41,072 bases of DNA from Mucidula mucida. Lineage: Eukaryota; Basidiomycota; Agaricomycetes; Agaricales; Physalacriaceae. Numbering within the stretch: the first letter of the stretch is position 1; the number at the start of each line of letters is the position of its first letter. Below, in pieces: positions 30,825 to 41,072 of the stretch. The DNA lies in assembly GCA_015501055.1 (NCBI GenBank), contig JADNYV010000303.1:1-41072 (forward strand), read 5' to 3'. Position numbers and translations under genes: made by a program. Under the pieces are notes generated by a model. That model had not been told where the DNA came from, made no database searches, and saw only the letters and a program-made list of their open reading frames with translations.

Positions 30825-31506
30825 AGTGGGTAGTCCGAGTTGTATATGACAGATGGAAGTAGAGGGAGAGCACGAATCACACAGGTATAGGGTGACGTTT
30901 GCATATATGGTGAATCTCACGAATGCGGTTCCTGGAAGTGCGTTTCCCCGTAAGCGGTTAGCATATGGGTCCGCCTTGGAAAGAAGCATAGTGAGAGGTT
31001 TTGTCCACGAGCGTCCAGAGGAAGAGAGGTCAAAGAGGCTGTATATTCCTAGCCATCGATGCTGACTCAAAGATCTGTCAAAGCGATGAGCATGTTATTC
31101 GTCCTGTTGAAATCGTACAGGGCGGTCGAGAAAGACAGAAAAAATGTATTTAGTACAGAATGTGTGAGATTACCCACTGGTGCACACTTGTCAGTGACAA
31201 AACCTATAGAACAACGCGGTAACGAGTCAAAGCAAACAACGCAAAAGCTGTGCCCAGGCCCCAGGGTGTTGTGTGACATTGTTGACGTTGTTTGGCAGCA
31301 CCTGTCCATGGTCACGCCAACTCTTTGGTTTTCGATTCCTCATAAAAGGTTACCAACCTCGTTCCACCAGTCGTGTGCTAGTTGCGACCATCCAGCGGTC
31401 CATGACACTAGCCGTGTATCCTAATCAGCATCGTTACATGATGTCGTTTACTACTATAATAATATAGTACGTTTTCTAGGACTGCTTTTCGGTCAGTACA
31501 CGACCT
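30642..31506. repeat. Direct repeat of 5' region and first exon (unit B)
   Basis: Partner of 26790-27512. It includes the promoter and pyrimidine-rich leader of the intact DUF6535 gene, so the duplicated unit carried its own regulatory region. Confidence 0.8.
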
Positions 31507-32955
31507 TATCCGGTCACGTAGAGGACTAGAAAGACCGTCACTCACGGTGATAAATCAGTGCTCTTCCATTCTCGTGGTGATACAGTAGTGATGGGGGTGA
31601 GACAAATTTCGATGTGGCTGACGAGAAAGTATGAAGGATAGTAATACAGTGCGTGGAGAACGAGTTGATGACGGAATGCGTTAAGAGCGAGTGTCAGCCC
31701 CAATTTGACAATATGTCTGCGATAATACAATATGACATTGGCACCCCACGAATGCGAGAGTCCGCCGATCATCTGCCGCGAAAGGTGCAACTAAGCGTAT
31801 GCCCTGATGTTGACCCGCAGACGTTGCATGCATCGCCTTTCGCAACGTCTGTCGGGGTAGCTCTTGTTGCACCAGGCCATTGGCCGCGGAAAATGTGAAG
31901 CTTGATGATATGGTGGCGTAAAACATAGCGCATATATCTGCTGCCAATACACGATTGCAATTGCGATCCTGGCTGCAGCTATTGGGGAAGCTCAACGTTT
32001 GCCGGAAGTAAACGACTCCTGCTACAATTTCGGGGTGGCGTGAATAAAGCTGTAGTAAATGGATCGCACACACGCTCACCCAACAAAAAGTCATTGGAAA
32101 CTTGCTACTTGCTCTAGTTAGTTAATGAGGTCGCACTGTATCAATATGGACTTAACGCTTGTGAGGCTTTCAATATGCCGCCGCTCTGGATGTGCCAGGA
32201 TTTAACAAACAATGGTGGTGGCGTCGACAAACGTTTATACTATGACGTCTAGCAGAAGTTATTCAGTCTACCTCCTACCGCGGCCCGACAAGGGACTTAC
32301 GAGATATAACTGCCCATTGACTCCATCCAGATTCCAGAAGTCCATGGCTGTACACGATCAACGCTTGCCAGCGCGCCGCGACAGTTCAACAAAAGCGCGG
32401 CTTGATCCGTGTGAACCAGAACGCAGTCCCGACGTTTCAACAGCACCGTTCAACCCCATTTGAAGGCTCCGACATCACTGAAAGTGTTGAAGAAGATCGA
32501 GAATAAGGTCGAAGAAGACACCTTCCGGGGATACAAAGCTGTATTTTCGACAGCTATTGGCGATTGAATAGGACCGTGGCAAAATCTGCTTGAGAACACC
32601 TCCCTGCGTGTGAACGAACACGCCCTCCCGAAGTCGGCTTAGACGTGCCTGATCCATGGTGGCCAGTAGCGAGCTTGAGTGGCTAACGGCCATCGATGAA
32701 TGATGATGATAAGGACGGAGTCTTTCGCTCATTGACAGTTGTTAACTAACGCTTGCGAATTTGCATTAAATCCAAGATGAAGCGAACGATTTTGGACGCA
32801 CCCATGGAAATAAAGAAACATCTCGGTCGGAATCTCGTGGTGGCCACACAGCCCTGCTTCTCTACAATCTCGATTTACTCGTACACGCTGGGACCACATG
32901 GCGAGGGTAGACGGGGACCTAAAGGCTGTACGCCCACACAAATGACAAGCAGCGA
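31507..32955. other. Stretch without a supportable gene
   Basis: Short frames on both strands; none joins across good splice sites. An 85-codon minus frame at 32475-32732 (MDQARLSRLREGVF...) has gene-like composition but no family I can name. Confidence 0.35.
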
Positions 32956-33626
32956 TTAGACGCCCTCCATGCAGCCGCGGGGCCCTGCTGAGAAAGTCAG
33001 TGTGGGTACAGTGGGACTGGGGTACTCGACCGCAAAATGCATCGCCATGGCTGAGCATGGGAATGCGCTGAGAAATCTAGTGTGCGACAAAATAATCGAT
33101 TTCGTGTGTGGCGTAGGCGTGGGAAATGTTTCGGCATGTGATTTTACGACCAAGAAGTAATTGCTCCTGGTATTCCTCGCCTCGCTTTTGGCAGAATAGA
33201 ATATGAAAAGGCGTTCAAAATCGCACCATTCTCGGTATCTGGGCTTGCCTTGTCGTATATCTAGATACGTTTGTCAACCTTGGAAAAGAAATCATCACGC
33301 AACGACTCACCTGAAGCAAGGCGCCACTCCATCCCTCTGCAGAAAGAACCTTCCGCCGTTCCGAGCATCTTGTAGGTCCCCGAACAACCTGAAGGCGCAC
33401 ACCAAGGAGTCAGTGCTACCGAGAACAGGAGACCTCAGCATACTGGAGGCGCGCTCATCAGAGCGGGCGATCCATGCTTACCCAGATGAAAGCATTGATC
33501 ATGATGGGAGACCCAAGCATTGTTCCCATACCAGTTTCTCATATCGATGTTGAGAACAAAAGCGTCATTGTTCCAAGACAAGCGATGACAAGAGTTCCCT
33601 AAAGGGGTAGAAATCAATTTGCTTCC
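32956..33626 (-). CDS. Unrecognised multi-exon gene (5' end unresolved)
   Basis: Three exons join cleanly: 33626-33482, 33388-33311 and 33260-32956 (175 codons from the first complete one). Introns start GTAAGC (93 nt) and GTGAGT (50 nt) and end TTCAG and TCTAG. The product contains CHRLSWNNDAFVLNIDMRNWYG, HHDQCFHLGCSGTYKMLG and GMEWRLASDIRQGKPRYREW. The N-terminal exon lies upstream of TTGATAG (33627) and was not located; the gene runs tail-on toward the NSE3 3' end. The last exon is less protein-like after HAETFPT, and an additional intron is possible. I do not recognise the family. Confidence 0.45.
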
Positions 33627-33861
33627 CTATCAAGAGAATCCTAAGTAAGCATAAGAGACAGAGTCAGCCTGGATCATGACAAAAAAAAAAAGAAAGCTAC
33701 GAACGTCATCGTACAGTTTATACTTTGCACAGCAACCGACAAAGCAGGCAAGAAGGTATAGCTATTCGTACAAGTATTTAGCGATGTACAGTATAGACAA
33801 TAAATAGCCAGAAAGCAAGAATGTATAGTACTATGATCACTGCGAAAACGTCCATGAGAGG

Positions 33862-35079
33862 TTACTTGAACTCGGCAAGACCTCCACCAGCTGCCCGTCC
33901 TATACCTTGCACCATCTTCTCTACCTTCTTCTCTCGCTCCTTCTGGCGGCGCCCTCCCCCCTCACCTTCCTCATCCTGCGGGCCGATCATAAACTCTGCA
34001 ACAAACTCTGCAATACCCTCCTCGCCAATCTCCGCATGCGCGCGCGAACCCCACCGCCACTCATACTTGACAGCACCCTCTCCATCGTCAGCTCGCACGC
34101 GCTTTGACTTGCCAGCCTTCGCGCCACCTTTTTTGGACGCGTCGGCCAGGGACATGCGATCCAGATACCCTTGGCGGAGAAGCGTCTGAAGATATGTGTC
34201 TAGTGGGACGGAACGGGTGGTCGAACGAGACGTGAAGGCAATATTTGACAACCGGAGTTTGGTGAGATATGAGCGTAATTCCGCGTCTCCGATACACCGC
34301 CCGGAGACCAGCACAAGCGCTAGTATCACGGAGAGAGCCCCAGCAGCTCCTGGTTCATGGGGCGCGATGATAGAGCCATACTGGGGAATAGTATCGTCTT
34401 CGTCGACAGTAACGTCGTCGTCATCCGGTGCTGCATCTTCGGCCTCAGCCTCTAATATGGCTTCGTCCGTCTCATGCGCTGCCTCGATGATTGCGGTATT
34501 TAGCTTGGACCGCACTATGTATGACTTTGCACCCGATGCACCTAGAATACGTATCATGTCAGCGGGAAACTATCAAAGCTAAACGCCGTAATTGATACCT
34601 TTCTTCTTCACGCCCGTTGCCTTGCGTGCTTCGTCCAGTTCCTCCGTTACTTCTTCAGCGTTGCGGTTTTTGAGCTCAACTAACTCAAATCCGAACGTGT
34701 TTGAAAGGATATCTTGGGCGGATTTAAGAACAGGAGCAAAAGATTTGGACCCAGTCATAACTGCAATACTGTCAAGATCAACATTGAAGAACAAGCGGAT
34801 ATCAACGCGCCTTTCTTTGTGATTTCGTCCCTTTTGAGCACCATCCGCTTTTGCTCATAGAAGAGCGCCAGCCGGACAAGTTGGTTAGCGCGACGTGATA
34901 TATCCTACAACAGGCAATGATCAGGCCAAGAATATAAAACGCGCCAGTCGACGTACATCTATTCCGCCACCAGCGCCGTCGCCCTCTTGGTCCTCCTGAT
35001 CCACGTCCATAGACCGGTCATCCTCGTCGTCGTCGTCGACGACGACAGGAGCGCGCCGTTGGCTTCGTCGCGGTGCCAT
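33862..35079 (-). CDS. NSE3: NSE3/MAGE-family subunit of the SMC5/6 complex
   Basis: Predicted 356 aa from four exons: 35079-34957, 34904-34807, 34768-34599 and 34541-33862. Introns are 52, 38 and 57 nt; the 38-nt one is unusually short. After an acidic N-terminus (VVVDDDDEDD) comes the MAGE homology domain: DISRRANQLVRLALFYEQKR, LKRDEITKKG, SAQDILSNTFGFELVEL, ASGAKSYIVRSKLN, then winged-helix B (GCIGDAELRSYLTKLRL is read here as RCIGDAELRSYL) with PLDTYLQTLLRQGYLDR and YEWRWGSRAHAEIGEEGIAEFVAEFM. In the SMC5/6 complex NSE3 pairs with NSE1 and NSE4 and contacts DNA during repair and replication-stress responses. It acts in the nucleus. An acidic loop (EDAAPDDDDVTVDEDD) interrupts the two halves, as often in fungi. 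Confidence 0.9.
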
Positions 35080-35445
35080 TTCTTGCCTATATCCAAAAGC
35101 GTGTCGTGGGCGGGCGCTAGGTAGGGTTGGAGTAGCGCAAGGCGGGCCTAGGCGGCGATCCTGGTGGTCGAAACGAAAAAGCGAAACGCGACGTGACAGA
35201 GCGTGTCAGTCACATCACGGGACTTGACGGCATCTCGGCGTTTATCATCTACTTACCCCTCATGTCAGCATTGGGACAAGATATCGTGGGTGTGAGCATT
35301 GCGCTAGTCTGAAAATAGCAAGATATCACGACAGCCTCTTCGATTCTGAGAAGTTCAACTTCTCTGAGCTGGCACTTCTGCTCTTAGACGCAGGCACTAA
35401 CTCGAAACGGCATTCTATTTACATGTTGTCGTCTTCATGCTTACA
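35080..35445. other. Intergenic stretch upstream of NSE3
   Basis: Promoter side of NSE3. No other feature is supportable. Confidence 0.4.
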
Positions 35446-37268
35446 CTCGATAGCTGTCCACTCAAACCCTCTTGTCGGTCACCCTTTCAAGTCCATTAAC
35501 ACGCCCATACATGGCCTAGTAAATCGCCCATCAACGTATTTCACCCATCTCTCAAGGATACGACTATCCTCCCACCCGAAGTCATTAAGCCGCCGAGTCC
35601 CGCTAAATCCAGAGCACGACTGGTTGGAACAAAGGGAAACATCCAGCACCTTCAGAGGAAATCCAAACATTTTCCTCGCCTTGGCGAGTTGGCTCAACAG
35701 GAACGTCTGATTCTCCGAATCGCACTGTATTCGGAGGACCTTCAACTTGGGGCAAGGTGGGAGACTAGTTCGCTTGAAAAGCACGCGCAATCGAAGTACT
35801 GGCCACGACCACCTCGGGGGGAATACAGAGATGTCAGAATGTATCTAGAGGATATAGGGCTCGCCGGTGGTTGGATGACAAGTTCTTCCAAGTTGGGAAG
35901 AACCCCGAATATTTCCCTCCATATACGAGTCTGTATATAGATGTGATCAAGGACGAGAAACTTCTTCATGCCTCGGAGGATACCTGAATACGGACCGGTC
36001 ATATCCCCTGCGTTGCGCATCATTGGCAGTGCAAGTGTATGGAGACGAAAGCCACTATCTGCTTGCAACGGCGAAGTTTTGGATCTTCGACGCATGTCAT
36101 GCGCCACTCCACATGCAGGGCAAGTAGCTCAAGTCTCTAGGAATCAAATAAGAGATGGTAAAATCGTCAGTCATTGGCATCCCATGCCAAAAATACAGTC
36201 GCGTCTCCTTTGGGAGGGAGAGATGTCGAAGGAGTATTTCCGCGGCGGCTGGGTTATCCAGGCGTCCCCATCCCAGCTCTCGCAATCTAGGAAGCGCGAC
36301 AATCCGACCTGCTTCAACTGACGGCTCCATCTCCAGCGTCGGGCCCGCTTTGTACAGAATCAACTTTTCCAAATCTGGACAACCTTCCAGGAAGTCAAGA
36401 AAAACGCCAGTCGTAGGACGAGAATGAGGCTCTTGCCGCTGAAGACAGACGTGCGTCAACCCGCTGAGGTCGTGATGAGGCCATTTGGAGAAACGCTCCA
36501 GTGTGAGCTGCTTCAGGCGCGGCATGTTTCCGTCGAATAAGCACGAAGGAAGAATATCGCTAGCAGCTGTAACGTCCCTTAACAGGTATATCGTAAGGCT
36601 CTCAAGAAAGGGTGCAGGTACGGAGAGTTCCTGGAGGATGTCCATAGGCGAGCCACGGGAAAGATTGAGATGGAGCTCGCGCATACGCGGAATATGCGGC
36701 TTAAGCAGTGCGATGCTCTCTCCACAGTCAAAGTCGCTAGAGCTTTTAAGCCCCCAATACACCACGAGGGGCGACGACAGATATTTGGCAATGGATTTAG
36801 TCGGGAAATGAGCGCTGTCGATTACGTTCCATAAGTGGCTGGACGAGGAAAGTATGTTATTCCAGTGTCGACAGACTAGGCGCATAGACATCCATCGTCT
36901 ACTATCGTATCCAGCAGGCCTGATTGGCATGAAACTCGGGAGGAGGTCTTGCGTTTCTCGGATGATAACCTCCAAGACCGCCGGTGGCATCTTATTAACA
37001 GATTGCAGCGCATTATGACAGGTCCGCAAAGTAGTGATAGCGCCAGCGATCCGTAGGTGGGCAGCGTTGATCTATTCGAAGACGTTAGCGACAGTTTCTT
37101 TGACTAAACGCGCAATACTTGCTTCGTTCTCTGACGAGCTGGTAGAAATCGAGTGAGCTTTGGGCGTTTGGATGTAGTAAGAAGGCCACTTACAAGGTTT
37201 CAAATTGTGATATGAGTTCGTCTACGAGTTCGCAGGCGTCATTCCATTGCTGCTCAACAAAAGGCATG
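35446..37268 (-). pseudogene. Decayed F-box-like paralogue of the gene at 10386-12192
   Basis: The 5' piece starts at ATG 37268 (MPFVEQQWNDACELVDEL) and ends in TT before GTAAGT, exactly like exon 1 of the intact paralogue, but the next pieces cannot be phased. The long part (37029-36097) is open: VNKMPPAVLEVI, WMSMRLVCRHWNNIL, LHLNLSRGSPMDILQEL, LEGCPDLEKLILYKAGPTLE. It then stops at YLPCMWSGA. Homology continues in other frames: VEWRMTC...IVAFV, then GMKKFLVLDHIYIQTRIWREIF...LPNLEELVIQP, then PPCPKLKVLRIQC...SQLAKARKMFG, and finally WTAIE. At least four frame changes are therefore needed. It is most likely a pseudogene rather than a gene with extra introns, because the breaks fall inside conserved blocks. 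Confidence 0.8.
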
Positions 37269-37693
37269 ATCCAGGTAAGTGGCAATGAAGCAAGGAGGAC
37301 GTGTGACAATTAACCAGCACTGATGAAAGTGATGTAGAGTGATGTCATCCCGCTGTTGCACCCAAGATACGTCGAGAAGGTGCATATGCACCTTGTGAAA
37401 ACCAATGGAGACGGGCACCGAGCTAGAAATCGTGCTTCTGACCATGAGCGTCGGATCCCAAGGAGTAAATTTACTTTTCGATCACATCCCCAATTTGGGC
37501 TTGACCGCTTTCCCCGACCACATTTTTTGGCTACGCTTTCGCTGCCCGTGAGTGTCATTTCAATCTACGACGCTTGGATACTATTTATACTCGCGAAACG
37601 TCATATGGCCTAGCGTCTCAGACCTTAATTTGGTGTCTCACTAAGCATGGTCGTTAAAGATAGCGTGCCGTCATACTCTTCCAAGAAGCGGTC
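37269..37693. other. Intergenic stretch between the F-box pseudogene and the GST
   Basis: Divergent promoter region. CTATTTATAC near 37578 could serve as a TATA-like element for the GST gene; this is weak. Confidence 0.35.
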
Positions 37694-38514
37694 ATGACCA
37701 TCACATTCTACGACATCCCTTCTGGTAATCTCCCCAATGCGCCCTTCTCTCCCAGTTCGAATACATGGAAAACGCGGTACGCATGCCGCCGTGGTTATTG
37801 GTTGGCAGGCTTCTCCTGATCCCATCCATCTATAGATACGCATTAAACTACAAAGGCGTCGAATACACTACAACTTGGGTCGAATACCCAGACATCGCTT
37901 TGCTCTACGCTAGCCTAGGCACCGAGGCTGTATTCCAAAACGCAGACGGCACTCCCCTGCACACACTTCCTCTCATACACGACCACTCAACCGGCACCAT
38001 CGTATCAAACTCACACGCCATAGCGGAATACCTCGACACCACCTATCCCTTCAATCCGCCCCTCTTCCCGCTCGGGAAACCTTCATACGGTCTTCACAGA
38101 GCCTTCCACGACGCATTCGAATCCCAAATCAAAAGCCTCTGGCAATTCTGCTTACCAGGTCAATACGCCGCTCTCAACCCAGTGAGCCAAGCCTTCTTCA
38201 AACCTAGCAAAGAAAAGATATTTGGAAAAGAGCTCGAAGACTTTGTTCCTCGTGGAGAGGAAGGCGCGCGCGAGTGGGAAAAGGTCAAGACGGGATTCGA
38301 TGCCATGGACAAGTGGTATGGGGAGAATCCTTTCGTCCTTGGGGAGCAGCTGTCGTTTGCGGATATGGAGATTGCGGCGTTTGTGTTGTGGATCCGGACG
38401 GTGTTGGGAGTGCATAGCAAGGAGTGGAAGGACGTTTCGGCGTGGAATGATGGACGTTGGGCTCGATTGGTCGAGGGTTTTCAGAAGGCAGGAATGGAGA
38501 CTGTCAAATTGTAA
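37694..38514 (+). CDS. Glutathione S-transferase, etherase-like (fungal GST)
   Basis: Predicted 253 aa from exons 37694-37776 and 37836-38514. The 59-nt intron (GTACGC...CTATAG) splits an Arg codon in the hallmark NTWKTRYALNYKG. The N-terminal thioredoxin fold starts MTITFYDIPSG and contains LPLIHDHSTGTIVSNSHAIAEYL, where the Ser-Asn-Ser stretch aligns with the glutathione-binding segment. The C-terminal helical domain has AMDKWYGENPFVLGEQLSFADMEIAAF. The WVEYPDI motif and overall plan fit the LigE/etherase-like fungal class (GTE), which conjugates or cleaves small xenobiotics with glutathione. A cytosolic location is expected, as no targeting signal is seen. Length is normal. Substrate unknown. 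Confidence 0.93.
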
Positions 38515-38988
38515 TGCCGTAAGAACAGAGTCCGACTTTTCGTTAGCGAAGAACGTTAGTATATAGAGGAACGGCCTCTACAGTTAGCGTAAGTCAATCA
38601 TGTCCCTGTCAGTTGTCACCGTCAGTGACCGTAAAGTGGTGATTGGCATTATCCCTAAACTTAAAGTTGAGAAGCCCTGCAATATTCATATCATACATGT
38701 TGTTTCGATTCAGCCTTTTGCTGTTACTTTCAATGTACTACCGTACTATCCTATGATGCATCCTAAGTGTATATAAGAAAAGAAAGAGAGAAGATTCAAT
38801 ACAGTTGCGGGGGAATATCTAACGAACACCAGGCCGAGATGGATAAATAGGGAGGTCGGAGGGGTTGGTCGTAGAGATACGCCGAGAGATAACAATATGT
38901 GGTATGTGGGACGAGAGGTATCGTAGGGAGAGACAGAGGCCCGGGGAAAATTATCAGAAAATATGAATAAATAATATGGATGCGACCA
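38515..38988. other. Intergenic stretch, converging 3' ends
   Basis: Downstream flanks of the GST and the membrane-anchored protein gene. Nothing else is supportable. Confidence 0.4.
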
Positions 38989-40512
38989 TCAAGAGGGCTG
39001 GCGGGGATACAGCGAGGGGAATGTGAGCTCCTCCAAAAGCTCGTCCGAGTCCCTCGCAGGCGAATGACCTGCGGAACGAGGCACGTTTGAGTCTGGACGA
39101 GAGTGTCCCATAGGCGACTGAGGCGTCGACCTGTGGCCTAACATGGCGTTCGGCCTTTTCAGGATAGCGTCAGCAAGAACCTCACTGACTTGTGAGTCAT
39201 CCTCGTCCTCAGCAGCCATTCCAGTGTCGGGACGTGTCCTCCTACGTCCTCTGGACGCCGGTGAACTGCCTGGACTAGCCCCTCCATACGGTACTTGCAT
39301 ATGAAGCGGCGGGTACCATCCAGCGACACCCATAGGACTGGGTGAGCCTGGATTGGGCGACATGGCATATGGTGTGAATGGGGGCGGACTTGCTAGCAGC
39401 GCACCCAAATACGCCTGCATCTGGCAGACCTGTGCTCGAAGAGCGTCGCGCTCCCAGCGCATCATCTCCAGCTCCTTACCGTAGCGTTCGAGGTCGCGCT
39501 TGGAAGCCTCTTCTCGTGTACGAGACGCTTCCAGAGCACCGCGAAGAGAAGCAAGTTGAGTTTGTGGTGGAGGTGTGGACGGCCGCGAGGGATGTGGAGA
39601 GTGGGAGGAAGATGGAGGACGAACAGAGGATGGACGAGACGTGGATGGAGAGGGCGAATGACGCGGTTGTGGCGCCTGCAGATGGGTCAAAGAGGGCGTG
39701 AGAGTGGGTCGAGTGCGACGTCGACTTGGACCGCCAGCTGGCTGCTGCTGCTGGGATTTCTGCTTGTACGGCAGTGGCGTGTCATGCGAAACTATGGTTT
39801 CATGGGAAACCAGACCATTTGCGGCGTCAGCTACCCGTCCACCGGTAAACGGATCAGCCTCCGAGTCAGACGGAACCGTGCAAACTGAGGAAGCGGACGT
39901 CGTAGAAGCAGAGTCAGCCAGCGAAGGCATGCTGGACGTCGACAACGAGTCAGCGGCCGGCGGCGTCAGCTCATCGTCGTCGTCATCGTGCTCGTCATCA
40001 AAGTGGGCAGAGTGACTAGAGGAGGCGTCGAGATCGGCGAGCGAGGAAATGGAGGAAGCCATATTGCGGGTTGAGCTCGCCGCAGAAACACTCCTGCTCG
40101 TCGTAGCATATTCGCTCCCCTCGCTCGGCTTGGCGCTGGTAGTCGTCGAAGCAAGAACCTTTTCCAAGCGCGCCTTGGCCTTCTTGCTGCCCTTGAGAAC
40201 TTCCTTGAGCGGGTCCTTGGCTCGGCGACGCCGTTCTTTCGACCGTGGCGCCTTTACTTTGTCGTCGACTGCCACGGCTACAGCAATCTCCTTTTCGGGG
40301 TCGCCTATACGAGAAATCAGCAAGGTAAATCGTCAAAAGGGCCGTCACACACCACCAGTACTGCCATTGCCCACGCCCAACACGCCCAAAAGGCTGTCCA
40401 TGTTAATGTTGGCACGGTTATAGAGTACGGCACCGACGCCAACGACGGCGGTAATGAGCGTGGTGGCGACGAGCGCGGACCCATGCCCTGCACCCTGTTC
40501 GTCGTCTTGCAT
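38989..40512 (-). CDS. Single-pass membrane protein with long low-complexity tail and coiled coil
   Basis: Predicted 491 aa from exons 40512-40353 and 40304-38989. The 48-nt intron starts GTGTGT and ends GTATAG. One hydrophobic segment near the N-terminus (SALVATTLITAVVGVGAVLY, about residues 12-31) is followed by MDSLLGVLGVG. A very basic patch comes next (KAPRSKERRRRAKDPLKEVL, KGSKKAKARLEKV), then a Ser/Thr- and Asp-rich disordered region, a Pro/Ser region, and a short coiled coil (SLRGALEASRTREEASKRDL, ELEMMRWERDALRAQVCQMQ). The C-terminus ends LLEELTFPSLYPRQPS. The first 11 residues plus the helix suggest a signal anchor with a large cytosolic tail. I do not recognise a named family. Phospho-regulation is plausible from composition only. 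Confidence 0.75.
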
Positions 40513-41072
40513 CGTCGTCGTCGTGTTGGTAAGAGAAATGGATGCTGGTGTGCCTGCCGAAACTGTGTGCAGCTCCTATCAGCACCACGTGTGCCTCGTT
40601 CCAAAATAGGATGAAAGCACAAGGGAGGGTCGCACTGGACAGCCTGACACGAGGTTACCGGTCTGCTCTTTATACTCCCCGGCCACCTGACGACCCGAGT
40701 AAACTTTCAGCGTGTACCACGCGGGAAACGCGCGGTCGTCTCCCCAGGAACAGTATTCTTGGCCACACTGCTGCTCGTCCGTACGTCAGTGTTCTCGAGG
40801 ACATACCTCATGTCTGCTCTTCTTCTCGCATGCGTCCTTGGAACCCCGCTTTATTCTCCAACTAATCCGCCGTTCAAATCCTTCCGGAGATTACCCATAG
40901 TGCGTTTGGACCGCTTCGCCTATTGTTAGTCGCGTGCCTAGCTCTAAACGGCCACCGAGATTCGTACACGCAAAGTCTCCGCATGTGTAACTTGGTGCGA
41001 GTTTCGCCTTTCAGAGACTTTTATGTCTGGGCAGCATTATTCGTGCGTTCTATCAGATCAATATACCTCCTT
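40513..41072. promoter_or_regulatory. Upstream region of the membrane-anchored protein gene, with TATA-like site
   Basis: TATAAA on the minus strand (40669-40674) lies 157 nt upstream of the ATG at 40512. No other gene is supportable to the window end. Confidence 0.35.

Noticed and set aside
30825..31070. Extension of the DUF6535 gene upstream to about 31070 in the same open frame
   Set aside because: The sequence is pyrimidine-rich like a leader, and the ATG at 30824 gives a normal start. The ~70-bp length difference with the duplicate is more easily tolerated in untranslated sequence.
33821..34189. A 122-codon plus-strand Ser/Pro frame
   Set aside because: It is antisense to the conserved NSE3 C-terminus.

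Overview
This window looks like nuclear DNA of a filamentous basidiomycete, probably an Agaricomycete. The genes are cut by many short GT-AG introns, mostly 45-60 nt, often with CTAAC or CTGAC branch sites. The tRNA genes carry canonical 37/38 introns. The protein families present are typical of mushrooms: a DUF6535 membrane protein, a chloroperoxidase/peroxygenase-type heme-thiolate enzyme, F-box-like proteins and an etherase-like GST. All gene models here were built by hand from splice signals and reading-frame continuity. No expression data or database search was available.

Layout. 1-700: a gene cut by the left edge. 0.8-10 kb: housekeeping-type genes (a DENND11/LCHN-like protein, a heme-thiolate peroxidase, an OTU deubiquitinase) interspersed with five intron-containing tRNA-Gly(GCC) copies. 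10.4-12.2 kb: an F-box/LRR-like gene, with a decayed paralogue at 35.4-37.3 kb. 13.4 kb: a possible 36-residue CCHC micropeptide. 14.2-16.2 kb: decayed sequence. 16.2-20.6 kb: a gene with a PD-(D/E)XK-like signature, flanked by two inverted ~1 kb copies that each encode an intact 201-aa protein of unknown family. 21.5-24.0 kb: a head-to-head pair of paralogous PIN-like genes, each interrupted by an intron directly after the ATG. 24.3-31.5 kb: one intact DUF6535 gene plus at least four truncated relatives, arranged as two tandem units, with a tRNA-Lys(CTT) gene nearby. 31.5-33.7 kb: mostly unassigned, with one unrecognised multi-exon gene. 33.9-35.1 kb: NSE3/MAGE of the SMC5/6 complex. 37.7-38.5 kb: GST. 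39.0-40.5 kb: a membrane-anchored low-complexity protein.

The window thus mixes conserved genes (LCHN, OTU, NSE3, GST) with a rapidly duplicating accessory zone (F-box pair, PIN pair, inverted 201-aa pair, DUF6535 array). The least explained parts are the inverted-repeat unit around the nuclease-like gene, the DUF6535 array with its domain-deleted derivative, and the tRNA-Gly copies, whose exons are nearly identical but whose introns are unrelated.
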